DNA of 64,000 bases from Pararhodobacter sp. (GCA_020832545.1 JAFIEK010000005.1:103650-167649), one strand, 5' to 3'; counted from the stretch's first letter, positions 50,859 through 60,178 are shown. Translations and numbers: made by a program. The notes: generated by a model from the sequence alone, not told the origin.

Positions 50859-52163
50859 ATGTTCACCCATGAAGACCTCGCGCAGCTGCAATCGCAATCC
50901 CTGCGCATGCAAAGCTGGATCCGACAGCAAACCTATTCGCCAGAGCGCGAGAAAACCCTGCGCCGCTTTTCCAGTTGGGAACTGACCGAGATGATCTTGC
51001 CGGTCAACCAGTCAACCCTGCGCGGCAAGCTGGCCTCTGACCCAACCTTGCCACAAGGCCTGGTTGAAGAAGATGGCCGCCAACGCTGGTTCTCGCTTGA
51101 TGAGATCAACGAACTGCGCCGCCGGTTGCACATCGGCCGCAAATCGCTGATGCCGCCGCGGCCCCAGGGCAAGCGGGCGCTGCGTGCGGCGATTGCAAAT
51201 TTCAAGGGCGGTGCCGGCAAGTCTACCGTGGCGCTGCATTTCGCCCATGCCGCCGCGCTGGATGGCTACCGTGTGCTGACCGTTGACTTTGATCCGCAGG
51301 CCACGCTGTCGCATTCCATGGGGCTGTCGGATGTCGCCGAGGAATATACCGTCTGGGGCATCATGGCGCGCGATCTGATCCGCGAGACGGAGCGGATGAA
51401 CACATCCCTGCGCGGTGCCGAAAGCGGCACCGCCCTGCCCCAGCGCCGCCTGCCCTCTGCGATCACCGAGATGGGGCTGGCCGATCTGCGGCTGTCAGAT
51501 TTCATCAAGCCCACCTGCTGGCCGACCATCGATATCGTGCCAAGCTGCGCCAATGCGGCCTTTGTCGAATTCGCCAGCGCGCAGTACCGGCACCTTAACC
51601 CTGAATGGTCGTTCTTTGCCTCGGTCTCGCGGTTTCTGGATGTCCTGCCCCGCGACAGCTATGACCTGATCCTGTTCGACTGCCCGCCCGCGATTGGCTA
51701 CCAGTCGATGAACGCGGTCTTTGCCGCCGACATGCTCTATATTCCGTCCGGCCCCGGCTATTGGGAGTATGATTCGACCACCAGTTTCATCGGCCAGCTG
51801 GCCGAGGCGCTGGAAGACCTCAGCCGGTTCGGGGCTGCTGTCCCCGCGGGGACAGCGCGCTTGCCGAAAGAGTTTCTGGATGTCCGCTTTCTGCTGACCC
51901 GGTTTGAACCCAACAACGATCTGCACCGCGCGATGCAGACAGCCTTTGGCAAGGTTTTTGGCGACAGAATGGCCAGACATCCGATCGAACTGACCCGCGC
52001 GGTCGAGCAATCAGGGCGGTTTCTGTCGTCGATCTATGAGATCGACTACCGGCAGATGACCCGTGAAACATGGCGGCGGGCGCGCAGCTCGTTTGACCGT
52101 GCATATGACGAATTTCGCACCCACGCCGTCGCCGCCTGGGACCAGCTGGAGGATCAGCCATGA
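50859..52163 (+). CDS. parA: Plasmid partition ATPase ParA
   Basis: A 434-residue type Ia ParA. An N-terminal region of about 115 residues contains a helix-turn-helix-like segment (STLRGKLASDPTLPQGLVEE) for operator binding. The deviant Walker A is FKGGAGKSTV near 124, DFDPQATLSHSMG near 150, and Walker B LILFDCPPAIGYQ near 270. A parS-like palindrome lies inside the gene and is read as V-P-A-G-T (about residues 328-332). ATG 50859 has AGGAAA upstream; the more upstream TTG is unlikely. The stop overlaps the parB start. Confidence 0.94.
   Translation: MFTHEDLAQLQSQSLRMQSWIRQQTYSPEREKTLRRFSSWELTEMILPVNQSTLRGKLASDPTLPQGLVEEDGRQRWFSLDEINELRRRLHIGRKSLMPPRPQGKRALRAAIANFKGGAGKSTVALHFAHAAALDGYRVLTVDFDPQATLSHSMGLSDVAEEYTVWGIMARDLIRETERMNTSLRGAESGTALPQRRLPSAITEMGLADLRLSDFIKPTCWPTIDIVPSCANAAFVEFASAQYRHLNPEWSFFASVSRFLDVLPRDSYDLILFDCPPAIGYQSMNAVFAADMLYIPSGPGYWEYDSTTSFIGQLAEALEDLSRFGAAVPAGTARLPKEFLDVRFLLTRFEPNNDLHRAMQTAFGKVFGDRMARHPIELTRAVEQSGRFLSSIYEIDYRQMTRETWRRARSSFDRAYDEFRTHAVAAWDQLEDQP
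51838..51855. repeat. parS-like palindrome, copy 2 (inside parA)
   Basis: The same 18-bp palindrome, here extending to the 20-bp GCTGTCCCCGCGGGGACAGC. It lies in the parA reading frame and encodes Val-Pro-Ala-Gly-Thr in a surface-like loop between two helices. Confidence 0.8.
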
Positions 52164-53239
52164 GCAAGCGTCGCGTCTTCGACATCGGTTTCCCCGAGAA
52201 CGCGCCAGACCCTGTCCCCGCGGGGACAGAGCCAACCAACCGCCGCAGCCCGATGGCCGCCGCGATATCCGAGAACGCCGAGGCCCTGCGCGACCGGGCC
52301 GAGGCCGAGGCCCGCATCCGCGCCGAGAATGACGCGCTGGCCCATGAATTCGTGCGGCTGAAAAAGCTGGGCGTTGTGGTTGATCTGATCGCGCTGGAAG
52401 ACATTCGCGCTCAGGCGCTGACGCGCGACCGGGCCGCCACGCGCGATGATGATCTTGACGAGCTGAAAGCCTCGATCCGCGATATCGGTCTGTCAAACCC
52501 CATCCGGGCGGTGGCGCGGGACGGCGGCTATGAGCTGGTGCAGGGCTACCGGCGGCTGGCGGCCTATCGCGAGTTGCTGGCCGAGACCGGGGATGCAGAC
52601 ACCTGGGGCCGCATTCCCGCCGGGATGGTCGCGCCGGGTGAATCGATTGAAGGGCTTTACCGGCGCATGGTCGATGAGAACATGGTGCGCCGTGATATCT
52701 CATTCGCCGAGATGGCGGAGCTGGCGCGCGCCTATACCGCTGACCCTGAATGCCCCGCGCTAACGCTGGATGCCGCGATTGCCGCGCTCTTTGCCTCGGC
52801 CAACCGGCAGAAACGGGTCTATATACGCAATTTTGCCCAGATGCTGGCGCGGGTGGGCGATGCGCTGGACCATGCGGTGGCGATGCCGCGCGCGCTTGGG
52901 CTGGCCGTCTGGAAGCGCATGGACCGAGAACCAGAGACCGTTGCACGGCTCAGGGCGCGTCTGACCGCAGAGCCCGCGCGCAGTGAAGAGCGCGAGCTTG
53001 CAATACTGCGGGATTATGCGGAAGGGGTGCCGCAGGCGGGGCAAGGTGGCCGGAAATCCGCAGCCCGAAAGCCCGGTGCCAAGACCACCCTGCGCGTTGC
53101 GCGCGGCGCCGAGATTGCGCAGCTCAGTGCCTCTGACGGGCGGGTAGAGCTGCGCTTGCCGCTGGATTTCACCGCCGTAGACCGGCAACGCATGGAACGC
53201 GCGGTCAATGCGTTTCTGGATGCGCTGGAGGATGAGTAG
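52160..53239 (+). CDS. parB: Plasmid partition protein ParB
   Basis: A 359-residue ParB. The CTP-binding/ParB domain has DELKASIRDIGLSNPIRAVA near 95, YELVQGYRRLAAYREL (the GERR-like box) near 118, and DENMVRRDISFAEMAELAR near 170. A helix-turn-helix region (LARVGDALDHAVAMPRALGL) follows, then a C-terminal dimerisation part ending VDRQRMERAVNAFLDALED. Translation is coupled to parA (ATGA). A parS-like palindrome is embedded near the N-terminus, read as V-P-A-G-T (residues about 19-23). Confidence 0.93.
   Translation: MSKRRVFDIGFPENAPDPVPAGTEPTNRRSPMAAAISENAEALRDRAEAEARIRAENDALAHEFVRLKKLGVVVDLIALEDIRAQALTRDRAATRDDDLDELKASIRDIGLSNPIRAVARDGGYELVQGYRRLAAYRELLAETGDADTWGRIPAGMVAPGESIEGLYRRMVDENMVRRDISFAEMAELARAYTADPECPALTLDAAIAALFASANRQKRVYIRNFAQMLARVGDALDHAVAMPRALGLAVWKRMDREPETVARLRARLTAEPARSEERELAILRDYAEGVPQAGQGGRKSAARKPGAKTTLRVARGAEIAQLSASDGRVELRLPLDFTAVDRQRMERAVNAFLDALEDE
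52212..52229. repeat. parS-like palindrome, copy 3 (inside parB)
   Basis: An identical 18-bp palindrome 53 bp into parB, in the same reading phase as in parA (Val-Pro-Ala-Gly-Thr). It falls in a low-complexity N-terminal segment where five extra residues are likely to be tolerated. Confidence 0.8.
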
Positions 53240-53244
53240 CGCAG

Positions 53245-53262
53245 CTGTCCCCGCGGGGACAG
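53245..53262. repeat. parS-like palindrome, copy 4 (after parB)
   Basis: An identical palindrome, 20 bp when its flanks are included (GCTGTCCCCGCGGGGACAGC), six bases after the parB stop. It lies between parB and the convergent tail-spike-like gene. Confidence 0.8.
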
Positions 53263-53304
53263 CGCAGGGCAGGGGCGGCGTAGCAGCCGCCCGGCTGCGC
53301 CGTT

Positions 53305-54872
53305 CTACACCCGGATATTGACCAGACAACGGGCAATCGCATAACCCTTTGCCGCATCAAACGGCTGGGTGATCGTCATGCAGCGCAGGCCGGTGCGGCT
53401 GGTGGATCTGACGCCGATACCCTCAACGCCTGACAGCCGGTCGCCCGGCACCACGTCTGCTGCCACGCGGGTGAAGACCTGCCCCAGCAAACCAACCCGT
53501 GTCCAGCTGGCAGGGCGCTCTGAACGCGGGATCTGCGGCGCGTCGGGGTTCCATGCGGGGTTTTCCTTTCGCCGCTCGATCAGCGGCGCGGGGCCATCGC
53601 CGACATGGTCAGGATCTGGCGCCGTGTCATAAAGCGGGCGGCCCCATTCATCGGACAGGTAGCGCCCTTGCCAAGCAAACGGCGTATCCCCTGCCGTGAC
53701 CACCGCCGTGGCCGTGACCACGCCCGCGATCTCATCTCCCGGCCCGGCGGGCCGCACTGCGCCAGCGTCTTCCGTGACAAGGGTGCCAAGCGGAATCTCT
53801 ACGCCGGTCCCGTTGGGGAACATCTCGGCGAAGTCGCTGAACGTGTGGCTGCTGGTCAGGCTGCCCGCGATCTGGATGTTCCCACCATCGCCAAACAGGT
53901 GGATGGAGCGATTGGCGGGCGATGGCGCGGCATTGACATTGCCCATTGCGAGTAAGCGGTTGACAGTGTTCAGCACACCACGGGACGCAACAACAACACA
54001 TTGAAAGACCGCCGCCTGACAATCAGTAGATCCACCGACACGGGATCTGGCCCCGGCCGCATGGCTGTTCGAACTTGCGACCACAGACGTCGTTGAGCTG
54101 CTGGCGCGGCTGTCATCTGACGCGACCACAGACCGCGTCTGAGCAGTGGAGATTGTGCCCGTGTCGCTGGCGTCGCTCATCAGGGCGGGCAGGTTGGCCG
54201 CGCCTGATCCTGTGAGCGCCCCGCTTACCTCGGCGCCATTGGGAAATTGTGCCTGCCCGCTTGCGCGGGCCACAACCATCGCCTCATGCCAGAGGCTGCC
54301 GTCAGGCGATACCTTGGGCGTGAAATCGTCATCGCCAGCGGTGCCCATTTCAACCCTGCCGGACCAATCGGTCTGGAACAGCAGGCTCGCCGTATCGCCT
54401 GCCGTGGCCTTGTTGACCTTCAGCTGAAGGTCGGACCCTTCATGGCTGCGCAGCGTAGCCGGAGAGGACAGGGCAAAGCGATTGGTGGTGTCAAAGCTGG
54501 AGTTCACGCCCATACACTTGATATCATTCAATGAATCGCGAATCCAGTTCTCTCCGTCCCAGATCCTCAGGGCGGCCTCGGCCCGGCCAAAGGCGCGCCA
54601 GCCCTCCAGCGGGGTCAGAAACAGCCAGCCGCCCTGAACCCAGGCTGCCAGCATGCCCGGCTGGCCAGCCCATGCCCCGGTCGGCGACGCACCATGCGTC
54701 CAGACCTGACCTTCTTCTGGCAGGGCAGGGGGGGGGCGTTTTCGTCGAACGCCTCGACAACAAGTTGCGCCAGAAGATCAAGGCGTTGCAGCGCTTCGTT
54801 ATGTGTGACGTGCTTTTGTGCATGCGCTGCCTGAAGATAGGGCAGGGCAAGTCTGGGGGATTGGTCTGACAT
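53305..54872 (-). pseudogene. Tail-spike-like DUF2793 / peptidase G2 protein, frameshifted in a poly-G tract
   Basis: The N-terminal segment (MSDQSPRLALPYLQAAHAQK, from ATG 54872 with GGAGG upstream) is the DUF2793 start found in rhodobacterial phage and surface proteins. DUF2793 continues in another frame with AWVQGGWLFLTPLEGWRAF, then a Ser-rich middle repeat (SVVASDDSRASSSTTSVVAS). A C-terminal peptidase-G2-like autoprocessing domain follows (SDFAEMFPNGTGVEIPLGT, DEIAGVV, WQGRYLSDEWGRPLYD). The two frames meet at nine consecutive G bases (54728-54736); ten would restore one frame of about 520 residues. It could be a dead gene, a phase-variable one or a sequencing error. Confidence 0.78.
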
Positions 54873-54973
54873 CATGGCCTCCCGCGGCATTGGAATGCGC
54901 GGGATGGTCTGGCCAAAGCACAAAGACTCCGTCATTGCAGCGCACGCAGTGGCGGGCAGGGGCAACGCTCGGC

Positions 54974-54991
54974 CTGTCCCCGCGGGGACAG
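54974..54991. repeat. parS-like palindrome, copy 5
   Basis: The fifth identical 18-bp palindrome lies in the gap between the coiled-coil gene (stop at 54998) and the DUF2793 gene, both on the minus strand. It is 1.7 kb from copy 4, so the cluster spans 4.25 kb. Any selection for retention here would be on the DNA site alone. Confidence 0.8.
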
Positions 54992-54997
54992 ATGCGG

Positions 54998-56101
54998 CTA
55001 TGAGCGGCTCAAGCCGCGCTTCATCACCCTAATCGGGCGGGTCACCCGCCATGAGGTCGAGGCCAGAAGCCGCTGGATTTCATCACGCGCGTTCTGCAAG
55101 TCCGCGTTGGTCTGGCCCCGCTCAGCCTGCAAAAGCATCGCAAGTTTGAGCATCTCGGCACCCTGCACGGAATCGCGAAGGCGCTGCCTTTCGGCGGCGT
55201 CGTCAAGCCGCCGCTCCAGCGCCTCACATTGCGCCTTCAGCAAATGCCGGTCGGCCACCTTTGCGTTCTCGGCCAGAAGGGTCTGAACCGAGTCCTGCAT
55301 CTGGCGCAGTTCTTCACGCAGCAGGTCGCGTTCCTGGGTCGTGGAGGCAAGGTCGCTCTCCGCAGTCGATAGCTTTTTCTGAAGTTCGGTACTCTGCGCC
55401 TTCGCCGCGCCTTCCGTCTTGGTCAGCGCCGCGCGCATCGTATCTAGCTCTTCTAGATGCTGGCGCAGAGCTTCGCGCAGCAGATCGCGTTCTGTTGCGA
55501 GGCTCCGAAGCTTCTGCGCCCCGTTTACGCCAGCCTTGACCGGATCGCCCGGTGCTGAGACCGGGCCCAGCATCATCGCTTCAAGCTCTTCCGCCAGATC
55601 GCGTGCCTTGAGATCGCTGATGAGCATGGCCTCGGTGATGGCCGTGTGAATGTCGTCGAATTCTTTCTTTTCCGCCGGGGCGGCATCTGGCACGGTGTCA
55701 AAGCGCAATCCCAGCCGACCGCTCAGCGCCTCGGCGATGGCGGCGGGGAGGGTGCGCAGCATCGCGGCATCGACCAGAACAACCCGGCGGCGGTTCTTGC
55801 GGCAGCGCTGCAATATGGCGCTGGCGTGCTTGGTCCAGTTCTGCAATGCGGTATCAGGTGCACTTCCGGCGTCCAGCATGGCGCGCATATGGTCCTGCGG
55901 CATAGACATCAGTATGATCACGGGCGCGGACGGATCACTTGAAAACGTGGTTTCAAGACTGTCATGGCGCTGCACGCTCACACCCGGGACTGCCCCGCTC
56001 GCCAGTGCCTCTATAGCGCGTAAACTGTCCTCGCCGCCGCTGGCAAAGAGCGACCATTTCGTTGCGGGCGCGGCGGGGGCATCGAGCAGTTTTTCGGTCA
56101 T
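54998..56101 (-). CDS. Coiled-coil protein with SWR-type C-terminus, glycan-locus associated
   Basis: A 367-residue protein. An alpha/beta N-terminal domain of about 130 residues (SLFASGGEDSLRAIEAL, then PVIILMSMPQDHM and RRVVLVDAAMLRTLPAAIAE) resembles a nucleotide- or sulfate-transfer P-loop fold without its loop. A coiled coil (about 190-345) contains two RDLLREELRQ-like repeats, and the tail LASTSWRVTRPIRVMKRGL is a motif that ends many glycosyltransferase-associated proteins. Function unknown. It is divergent from the large glycosyltransferase. ATG 56101 is preferred over a TTG at 56179, though its ribosome-binding site is weak. Confidence 0.6.
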   Translation of the reverse strand: MTEKLLDAPAAPATKWSLFASGGEDSLRAIEALASGAVPGVSVQRHDSLETTFSSDPSAPVIILMSMPQDHMRAMLDAGSAPDTALQNWTKHASAILQRCRKNRRRVVLVDAAMLRTLPAAIAEALSGRLGLRFDTVPDAAPAEKKEFDDIHTAITEAMLISDLKARDLAEELEAMMLGPVSAPGDPVKAGVNGAQKLRSLATERDLLREALRQHLEELDTMRAALTKTEGAAKAQSTELQKKLSTAESDLASTTQERDLLREELRQMQDSVQTLLAENAKVADRHLLKAQCEALERRLDDAAERQRLRDSVQGAEMLKLAMLLQAERGQTNADLQNARDEIQRLLASTSWRVTRPIRVMKRGLSRS

Positions 56102-56291
56102 TGGGTGTCCGGGCAAAAGAACGGGTATATCCGAAGAAAGCACATCAACTGGCGAACATCCAGTGGGCTGTCGAAACAATCGTTTGTTGCAAGTTCATGA
56201 AGGCTCCGTGTAGGAGTTTCGCGGATGCTGCTGTTGGAAGGGTCCTGAAGGCATGAATCACGGGCGCGGTCAGTAGAGAAGTTTCAAAGGC

Positions 56292-58328
56292 ATGACACAA
56301 TCTATTCAAGACCATTGCAACCTGATCTCCGTCTATCTTGATGCGTGCAGCCCTACAGAGGGGAAAGACGCCCCGGCACGGCTGAAGGCGCTTGGTCAGA
56401 GCGTGGCGCGCGGTGACCAAGCCTGGCTCAAAGACGCCTATACCCGCCATGCCCGGCTTTTGTCGCTGGTGCTGAATGATCCCTCGCTGCCGGACACCGT
56501 CAGACTGCCTGAGTATCTGGGCCCGATCCGTGCTGAGGGTGCGCCCGGGATAAGCGTGGTGACCAGCGCCATGAACCGCACCGAGAACCTTTTGCGCGCG
56601 CTGCCTGGCTGGCTGAGCAACCCAGAAGTTTCTGAGGTTGTGATCGTTGACTGGTCGTCGCAGGAGCCGGTGGCCGAGGCCCTTGCGGCAAGCGGTATGA
56701 GCGATCCGCGTATCCGGGTTGTCTGGGTGAACAATGCGCCGCGCTGGATCTTGTCATATGCGTTCAACATCGGCTTTCGGGTGGCGCGGTATGAGAACAT
56801 TCTCAAACTTGATGCCGATATCGTTCTGTCCAATGATTTCCTCGTCCGCAACGGCTTGCCGGGGCAGGGCGGTTTCATTGCCGGAAACTGGCGGAGTGTC
56901 GCTGAAGAGCAGGCGCATGTGAACGGGTTCTTCTTTGCCCCGCGCGTGGCCCTTGCCCGGGTCGGTGGTTTCAATGAGTTCATCACCACATATGGCTGGG
57001 ATGATGATGACCTTTACACGCGGCTGGAACACGCAGGCTTCCAGCGCCGTGATGTCGCGCCTGATACCATCCACCATCTGCCCCATTCTGACGCCGAACG
57101 CACCGGCAATGGCGCCGATGACCAGCGCCCGGCACGCGAAACGCTGCTGGCAAGCACCCGGTTCATGATTCAGCGCAACCGGCGGCTGGCGGAAAAGATG
57201 CCGGTCTGGACCGGCCAGATGTCATTGCTGCCGCTGATCATCGAAGAACAGCACCCGGCTGGCATGACCCTGTCCATCGCCGATGAACCGGATCAGGGCG
57301 TGCCGGATGACGTGTTCAATGCGGTGTCAGAAGAGATGCTGCGCGAGCTTATCGCCTGGGATTACGGGCAGGCGATCCGGAACATGGACCCCGCGCTGTT
57401 TGACCGGGTGATGGAGCGCCCGCTGTCGCAGCTTTCGAAAGAGGCCTTCCAGCAAGCGGCGGTTCAGCAGGCACCAGCCGTGGCATCGGGCCGGGCGCGG
57501 CTGTTCATCGACGCCCAGCACGGGCTGGGCAACCGGCTGCGCGCCATCGGCTCGGCGGCGGCGATAGCAGATGCGACAGGGCGCGAACTGGTGATCGTCT
57601 GGCAACCGGATGATCATTGCGATTGCCGGTTCTCTGATCTTTTCGCCTATGACGGTGCGTTGGTGGAGCAATCTTTCATCAACGACGCCACAAATTGCGA
57701 CATTCATAACTACATGCCCATCGAAGGCGGCACCAAGGACGCGCTGATCCGTACCGAGGGTACGGCGGATATCTACGCCCGCGCGGCCTTCGTGCTGAAC
57801 TCCCCGCATTCGACATGGGCCACCGAGAACCGCTTCATTCAGGCATTGAAACCGGTTGAGGCCGTGCAGGCGCTTGTCGTCTCGGTGCGCAACCCCAACG
57901 ATGTCTCGGCCCATGTGCGGATGGAGGCGGGGCCGGGACGTGATCACAACAGCTATGACCGCCCGGACAACTGGCTGCCTGAAGATCATGCGCTGATCCA
58001 CACCTGGCGTGAGCGCAGCCATTTCTCGCATTTCATGAAGCGCCTGGACATCCTGATCACTGAGGGCCGCGCCAACCATATCTTCATCGCCGCCGACCTG
58101 CCGGAAACCTACACCGAATTCAGCCGCGTTTATGGCGACCGGGTTGTGTGGCTGCCCCGCAGCCTTTACGACAGGTCGGCGGAACAGATGCTCTACGCCC
58201 TGGCCGATGCCATCCTGCTGAGCCGCGCACCGCTGCTTCTGGGCAGCACATGGAGCTCGTTTTCGGAACTGGCCATGCGGCTGGCACCGGGAGGGATCAG
58301 GATAGAGATGAGCGGGAAGGACTTTTGA
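56292..58328 (+). CDS. Bifunctional glycosyltransferase: GT2 domain fused to fucosyltransferase-like GNR domain
   Basis: A 678-residue protein. Residues about 90-290 are a GT-A family 2 transferase: ISVVTSAMNRTENLLRALPG, the DxD-like ILKLDADIVLSNDF, and the acceptor-loop GWDDDDLYTRLEHAG. Residues about 395-678 form a second transferase: RLFIDAQHGLGNRLRAIGSA, HVRMEAGPG, HIFIAADLPETYTEFSRVYG and LGSTWSSFSELAMRL. This half is paralogous to the stand-alone protein at 42799. A G-x-x-NRLRA loop plus a following His-x-Arg is typical of GDP-fucose-using GT-B enzymes. Two consecutive sugar additions by one polypeptide are likely. Confidence 0.8.
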   Translation: MTQSIQDHCNLISVYLDACSPTEGKDAPARLKALGQSVARGDQAWLKDAYTRHARLLSLVLNDPSLPDTVRLPEYLGPIRAEGAPGISVVTSAMNRTENLLRALPGWLSNPEVSEVVIVDWSSQEPVAEALAASGMSDPRIRVVWVNNAPRWILSYAFNIGFRVARYENILKLDADIVLSNDFLVRNGLPGQGGFIAGNWRSVAEEQAHVNGFFFAPRVALARVGGFNEFITTYGWDDDDLYTRLEHAGFQRRDVAPDTIHHLPHSDAERTGNGADDQRPARETLLASTRFMIQRNRRLAEKMPVWTGQMSLLPLIIEEQHPAGMTLSIADEPDQGVPDDVFNAVSEEMLRELIAWDYGQAIRNMDPALFDRVMERPLSQLSKEAFQQAAVQQAPAVASGRARLFIDAQHGLGNRLRAIGSAAAIADATGRELVIVWQPDDHCDCRFSDLFAYDGALVEQSFINDATNCDIHNYMPIEGGTKDALIRTEGTADIYARAAFVLNSPHSTWATENRFIQALKPVEAVQALVVSVRNPNDVSAHVRMEAGPGRDHNSYDRPDNWLPEDHALIHTWRERSHFSHFMKRLDILITEGRANHIFIAADLPETYTEFSRVYGDRVVWLPRSLYDRSAEQMLYALADAILLSRAPLLLGSTWSSFSELAMRLAPGGIRIEMSGKDF

Positions 58329-58330
58329 TT

Positions 58331-59011
58331 GTGAGCCGGGGAATCGATATCTCAAGGATTGCGCCGGAAGTAGCATTGGAAAATAGCTTCGCCGAGACCA
58401 TTGAGGAAGGAACTTCAAAAAAGCTGAATGGCCGCCCCTCGATCATCTTGGTGGCCCCCCCGAGAACGGGGAAATCCATCATTGCAGATCGGCTGAAGCA
58501 ACAGTTTGGATACAAGATCATCAGGATTGATGAACTGCGTTGGAAGTTTATAAAAGAGTATTCCAAGCCCGAGTGGAAGCGCCTCGCGCATCCGAACCTG
58601 TCAAATCTGATTTCCGGGCTGAAAACAGGGCATGTAATTGAAGGCGATGATCTGCTGGATTTTTTTGAAACGGAATCTGAGCAAGATTATGTGACCGCAA
58701 AAGATGATTTGTTTGCAGATGTGGTACCCATATTTCTGGGTGCCGCGAGTGAGAGCCCCGAGGAAAAATGCCAGAGCATACTGAGCTACAGGGAAAAAAA
58801 TTATTGCTGGACAAGAAAACAACTTCCAACTGTAGCCGAAGTGATGAAACTGGCGCGACATCTGACTAAGATGAGCAAACGGTCCAGGTTGATTAGTGAG
58901 CAACGTGGCTTGCAGTACTTTGAAATTCGCTCAGCCAGCTTTAACGATGATATACAGAGTGTTGTAGACTTTGTTTCGGAACATGCACGTGCCGATGGCA
59001 ATTGTGGGTAG
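58331..59011 (+). CDS. P-loop NTPase/kinase-like protein, low-GC
   Basis: A 226-residue protein with Walker A VAPPRTGKSIIADRLKQQFG near 38-57, followed by IIRIDELRW where nucleoside- or sugar-kinase-like proteins have the substrate Asp. No further family motif is recognised. It starts at GTG 58331 two bases after the transferase stop, with GGAAGGA 9 bases upstream, so it is co-transcribed with it. Base composition falls sharply relative to the upstream gene, suggesting later acquisition. It may be a sugar or sulfate (APS-type) kinase for the glycan. Confidence 0.62.
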   Translation: MSRGIDISRIAPEVALENSFAETIEEGTSKKLNGRPSIILVAPPRTGKSIIADRLKQQFGYKIIRIDELRWKFIKEYSKPEWKRLAHPNLSNLISGLKTGHVIEGDDLLDFFETESEQDYVTAKDDLFADVVPIFLGAASESPEEKCQSILSYREKNYCWTRKQLPTVAEVMKLARHLTKMSKRSRLISEQRGLQYFEIRSASFNDDIQSVVDFVSEHARADGNCG

Positions 59012-60092
59012 TTTTCTAGATAATAATAAATTCACGGCGATCGATATGAACGAAGATGTTGAGAATCATAGTAACTGGGCGGATAGGTTAAGTATTATTC
59101 TTAAGCTTGTTTCGATCAAAAATTATTCTGAAGCGGTTAAGCAATATCGTGTATTACAGCCAGATAGTATTACAATCCGGGAAGCACTCAAGGTTGCCAG
59201 GGCATTTCGTTTAATACATGAGTTTGAAGATGAAATATTAGTATTAAGCGCGGCAATTGAAAGAATGACGGAAGAGCCTCGAACCGACGAAAAGGTGCAA
59301 GAAAAGCTGATTCGCGCAATCGCAAAAGCTTATTCCCGTGCGGAGCGATGGTCTGAGGCCGCCGTTTTCTGGCGTGAACTCCTGAACCTTGGTTTTGCCG
59401 GACGCAGTGATCTGTATGCGCTCATAGGGAGCACGACAAAAAGTGACCAATCGACCGGACTTCTGAAACTGGTAGAGAAGTATCCTGAGGATTTTGGTGC
59501 ACATCTGACGGACGAAGAAATTGAAGCATTGACCCAGTATAATTGCCACACCGTAAAGTTGAAACCGGGTTTGTACATCGTGGGCGGTGGAAACGGAACT
59601 GGAAAAAGCGCGGTCGGTAGATTTCTTGAGGCGGTTGGACACGTCGTAATTGATGGCGATACACAGATCGCAGAATATAACATAGGGCATGAATGGCAAA
59701 AGTCACGTTTTGATTTTGGTGATCACGCAGCAGCTGCAAAATTTAGCTGGCCACGAAGATCTATTGAAAAGTATCGCGATATGGCGCTGAGCTTGAACCG
59801 TGCTGTTTTTATTGTAGGATGGGCTCATAACGCATGGAAGGTTCTTGATATTGGAAGGCTCGGGTTCTGGCTTCGAGTGCCTCTTGATGTACGGATCACT
59901 CGGCTGCGAGCCAGAGAGCCCAAACGCTGGGCAGATGGCGCGCCCGAGTATAGTAGTCTGGTTAAGCGCCACAACCTGACTGGAGAGGCTTTTGGCGCGA
60001 AAGACATGATAGTATTAGATGGCACAAAGCCAGTTGCTGAAGTATCGAGAAGAATAATTGACAACCTAGTGTGTCACAATGTTGCACGGTGA
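58983..60092 (+). CDS. TPR-like helical domain fused to P-loop kinase domain, low-GC
   Basis: A protein of about 369 residues. The N-terminal 190 residues are helical repeats (EAVKQYRVLQPDSITIREAL, AIAKAYSRAERWSEAAVFW) of tetratrico type. The C-terminal domain has Walker A VGGGNGTGKSAVGRFLEAVG, then HVVIDGDTQIAE, and a LID-like RITRLRAREPKRW, as in small-molecule kinases. It is strongly AT-rich compared with gmd downstream. The start is uncertain (58983, 58995 or 59046; none has a good ribosome-binding site). Function unknown. Confidence 0.6.
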   Translation: MHVPMAIVGSFLDNNKFTAIDMNEDVENHSNWADRLSIILKLVSIKNYSEAVKQYRVLQPDSITIREALKVARAFRLIHEFEDEILVLSAAIERMTEEPRTDEKVQEKLIRAIAKAYSRAERWSEAAVFWRELLNLGFAGRSDLYALIGSTTKSDQSTGLLKLVEKYPEDFGAHLTDEEIEALTQYNCHTVKLKPGLYIVGGGNGTGKSAVGRFLEAVGHVVIDGDTQIAEYNIGHEWQKSRFDFGDHAAAAKFSWPRRSIEKYRDMALSLNRAVFIVGWAHNAWKVLDIGRLGFWLRVPLDVRITRLRAREPKRWADGAPEYSSLVKRHNLTGEAFGAKDMIVLDGTKPVAEVSRRIIDNLVCHNVAR

Positions 60093-60178
60093 TTAAGGTT
60101 CGAATAGTACGGTTGGCGATGATAAACAGACGATTGATATGATTGCGTAAACGAGCGCACGATGACAGGAGAACTCAG

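Noticed and set aside
53263..53304. Intrinsic terminator between parB and the DUF2793 gene
   Set aside because: GC-rich inverted segments are present but there is no U-run on either strand, so termination there cannot be claimed.
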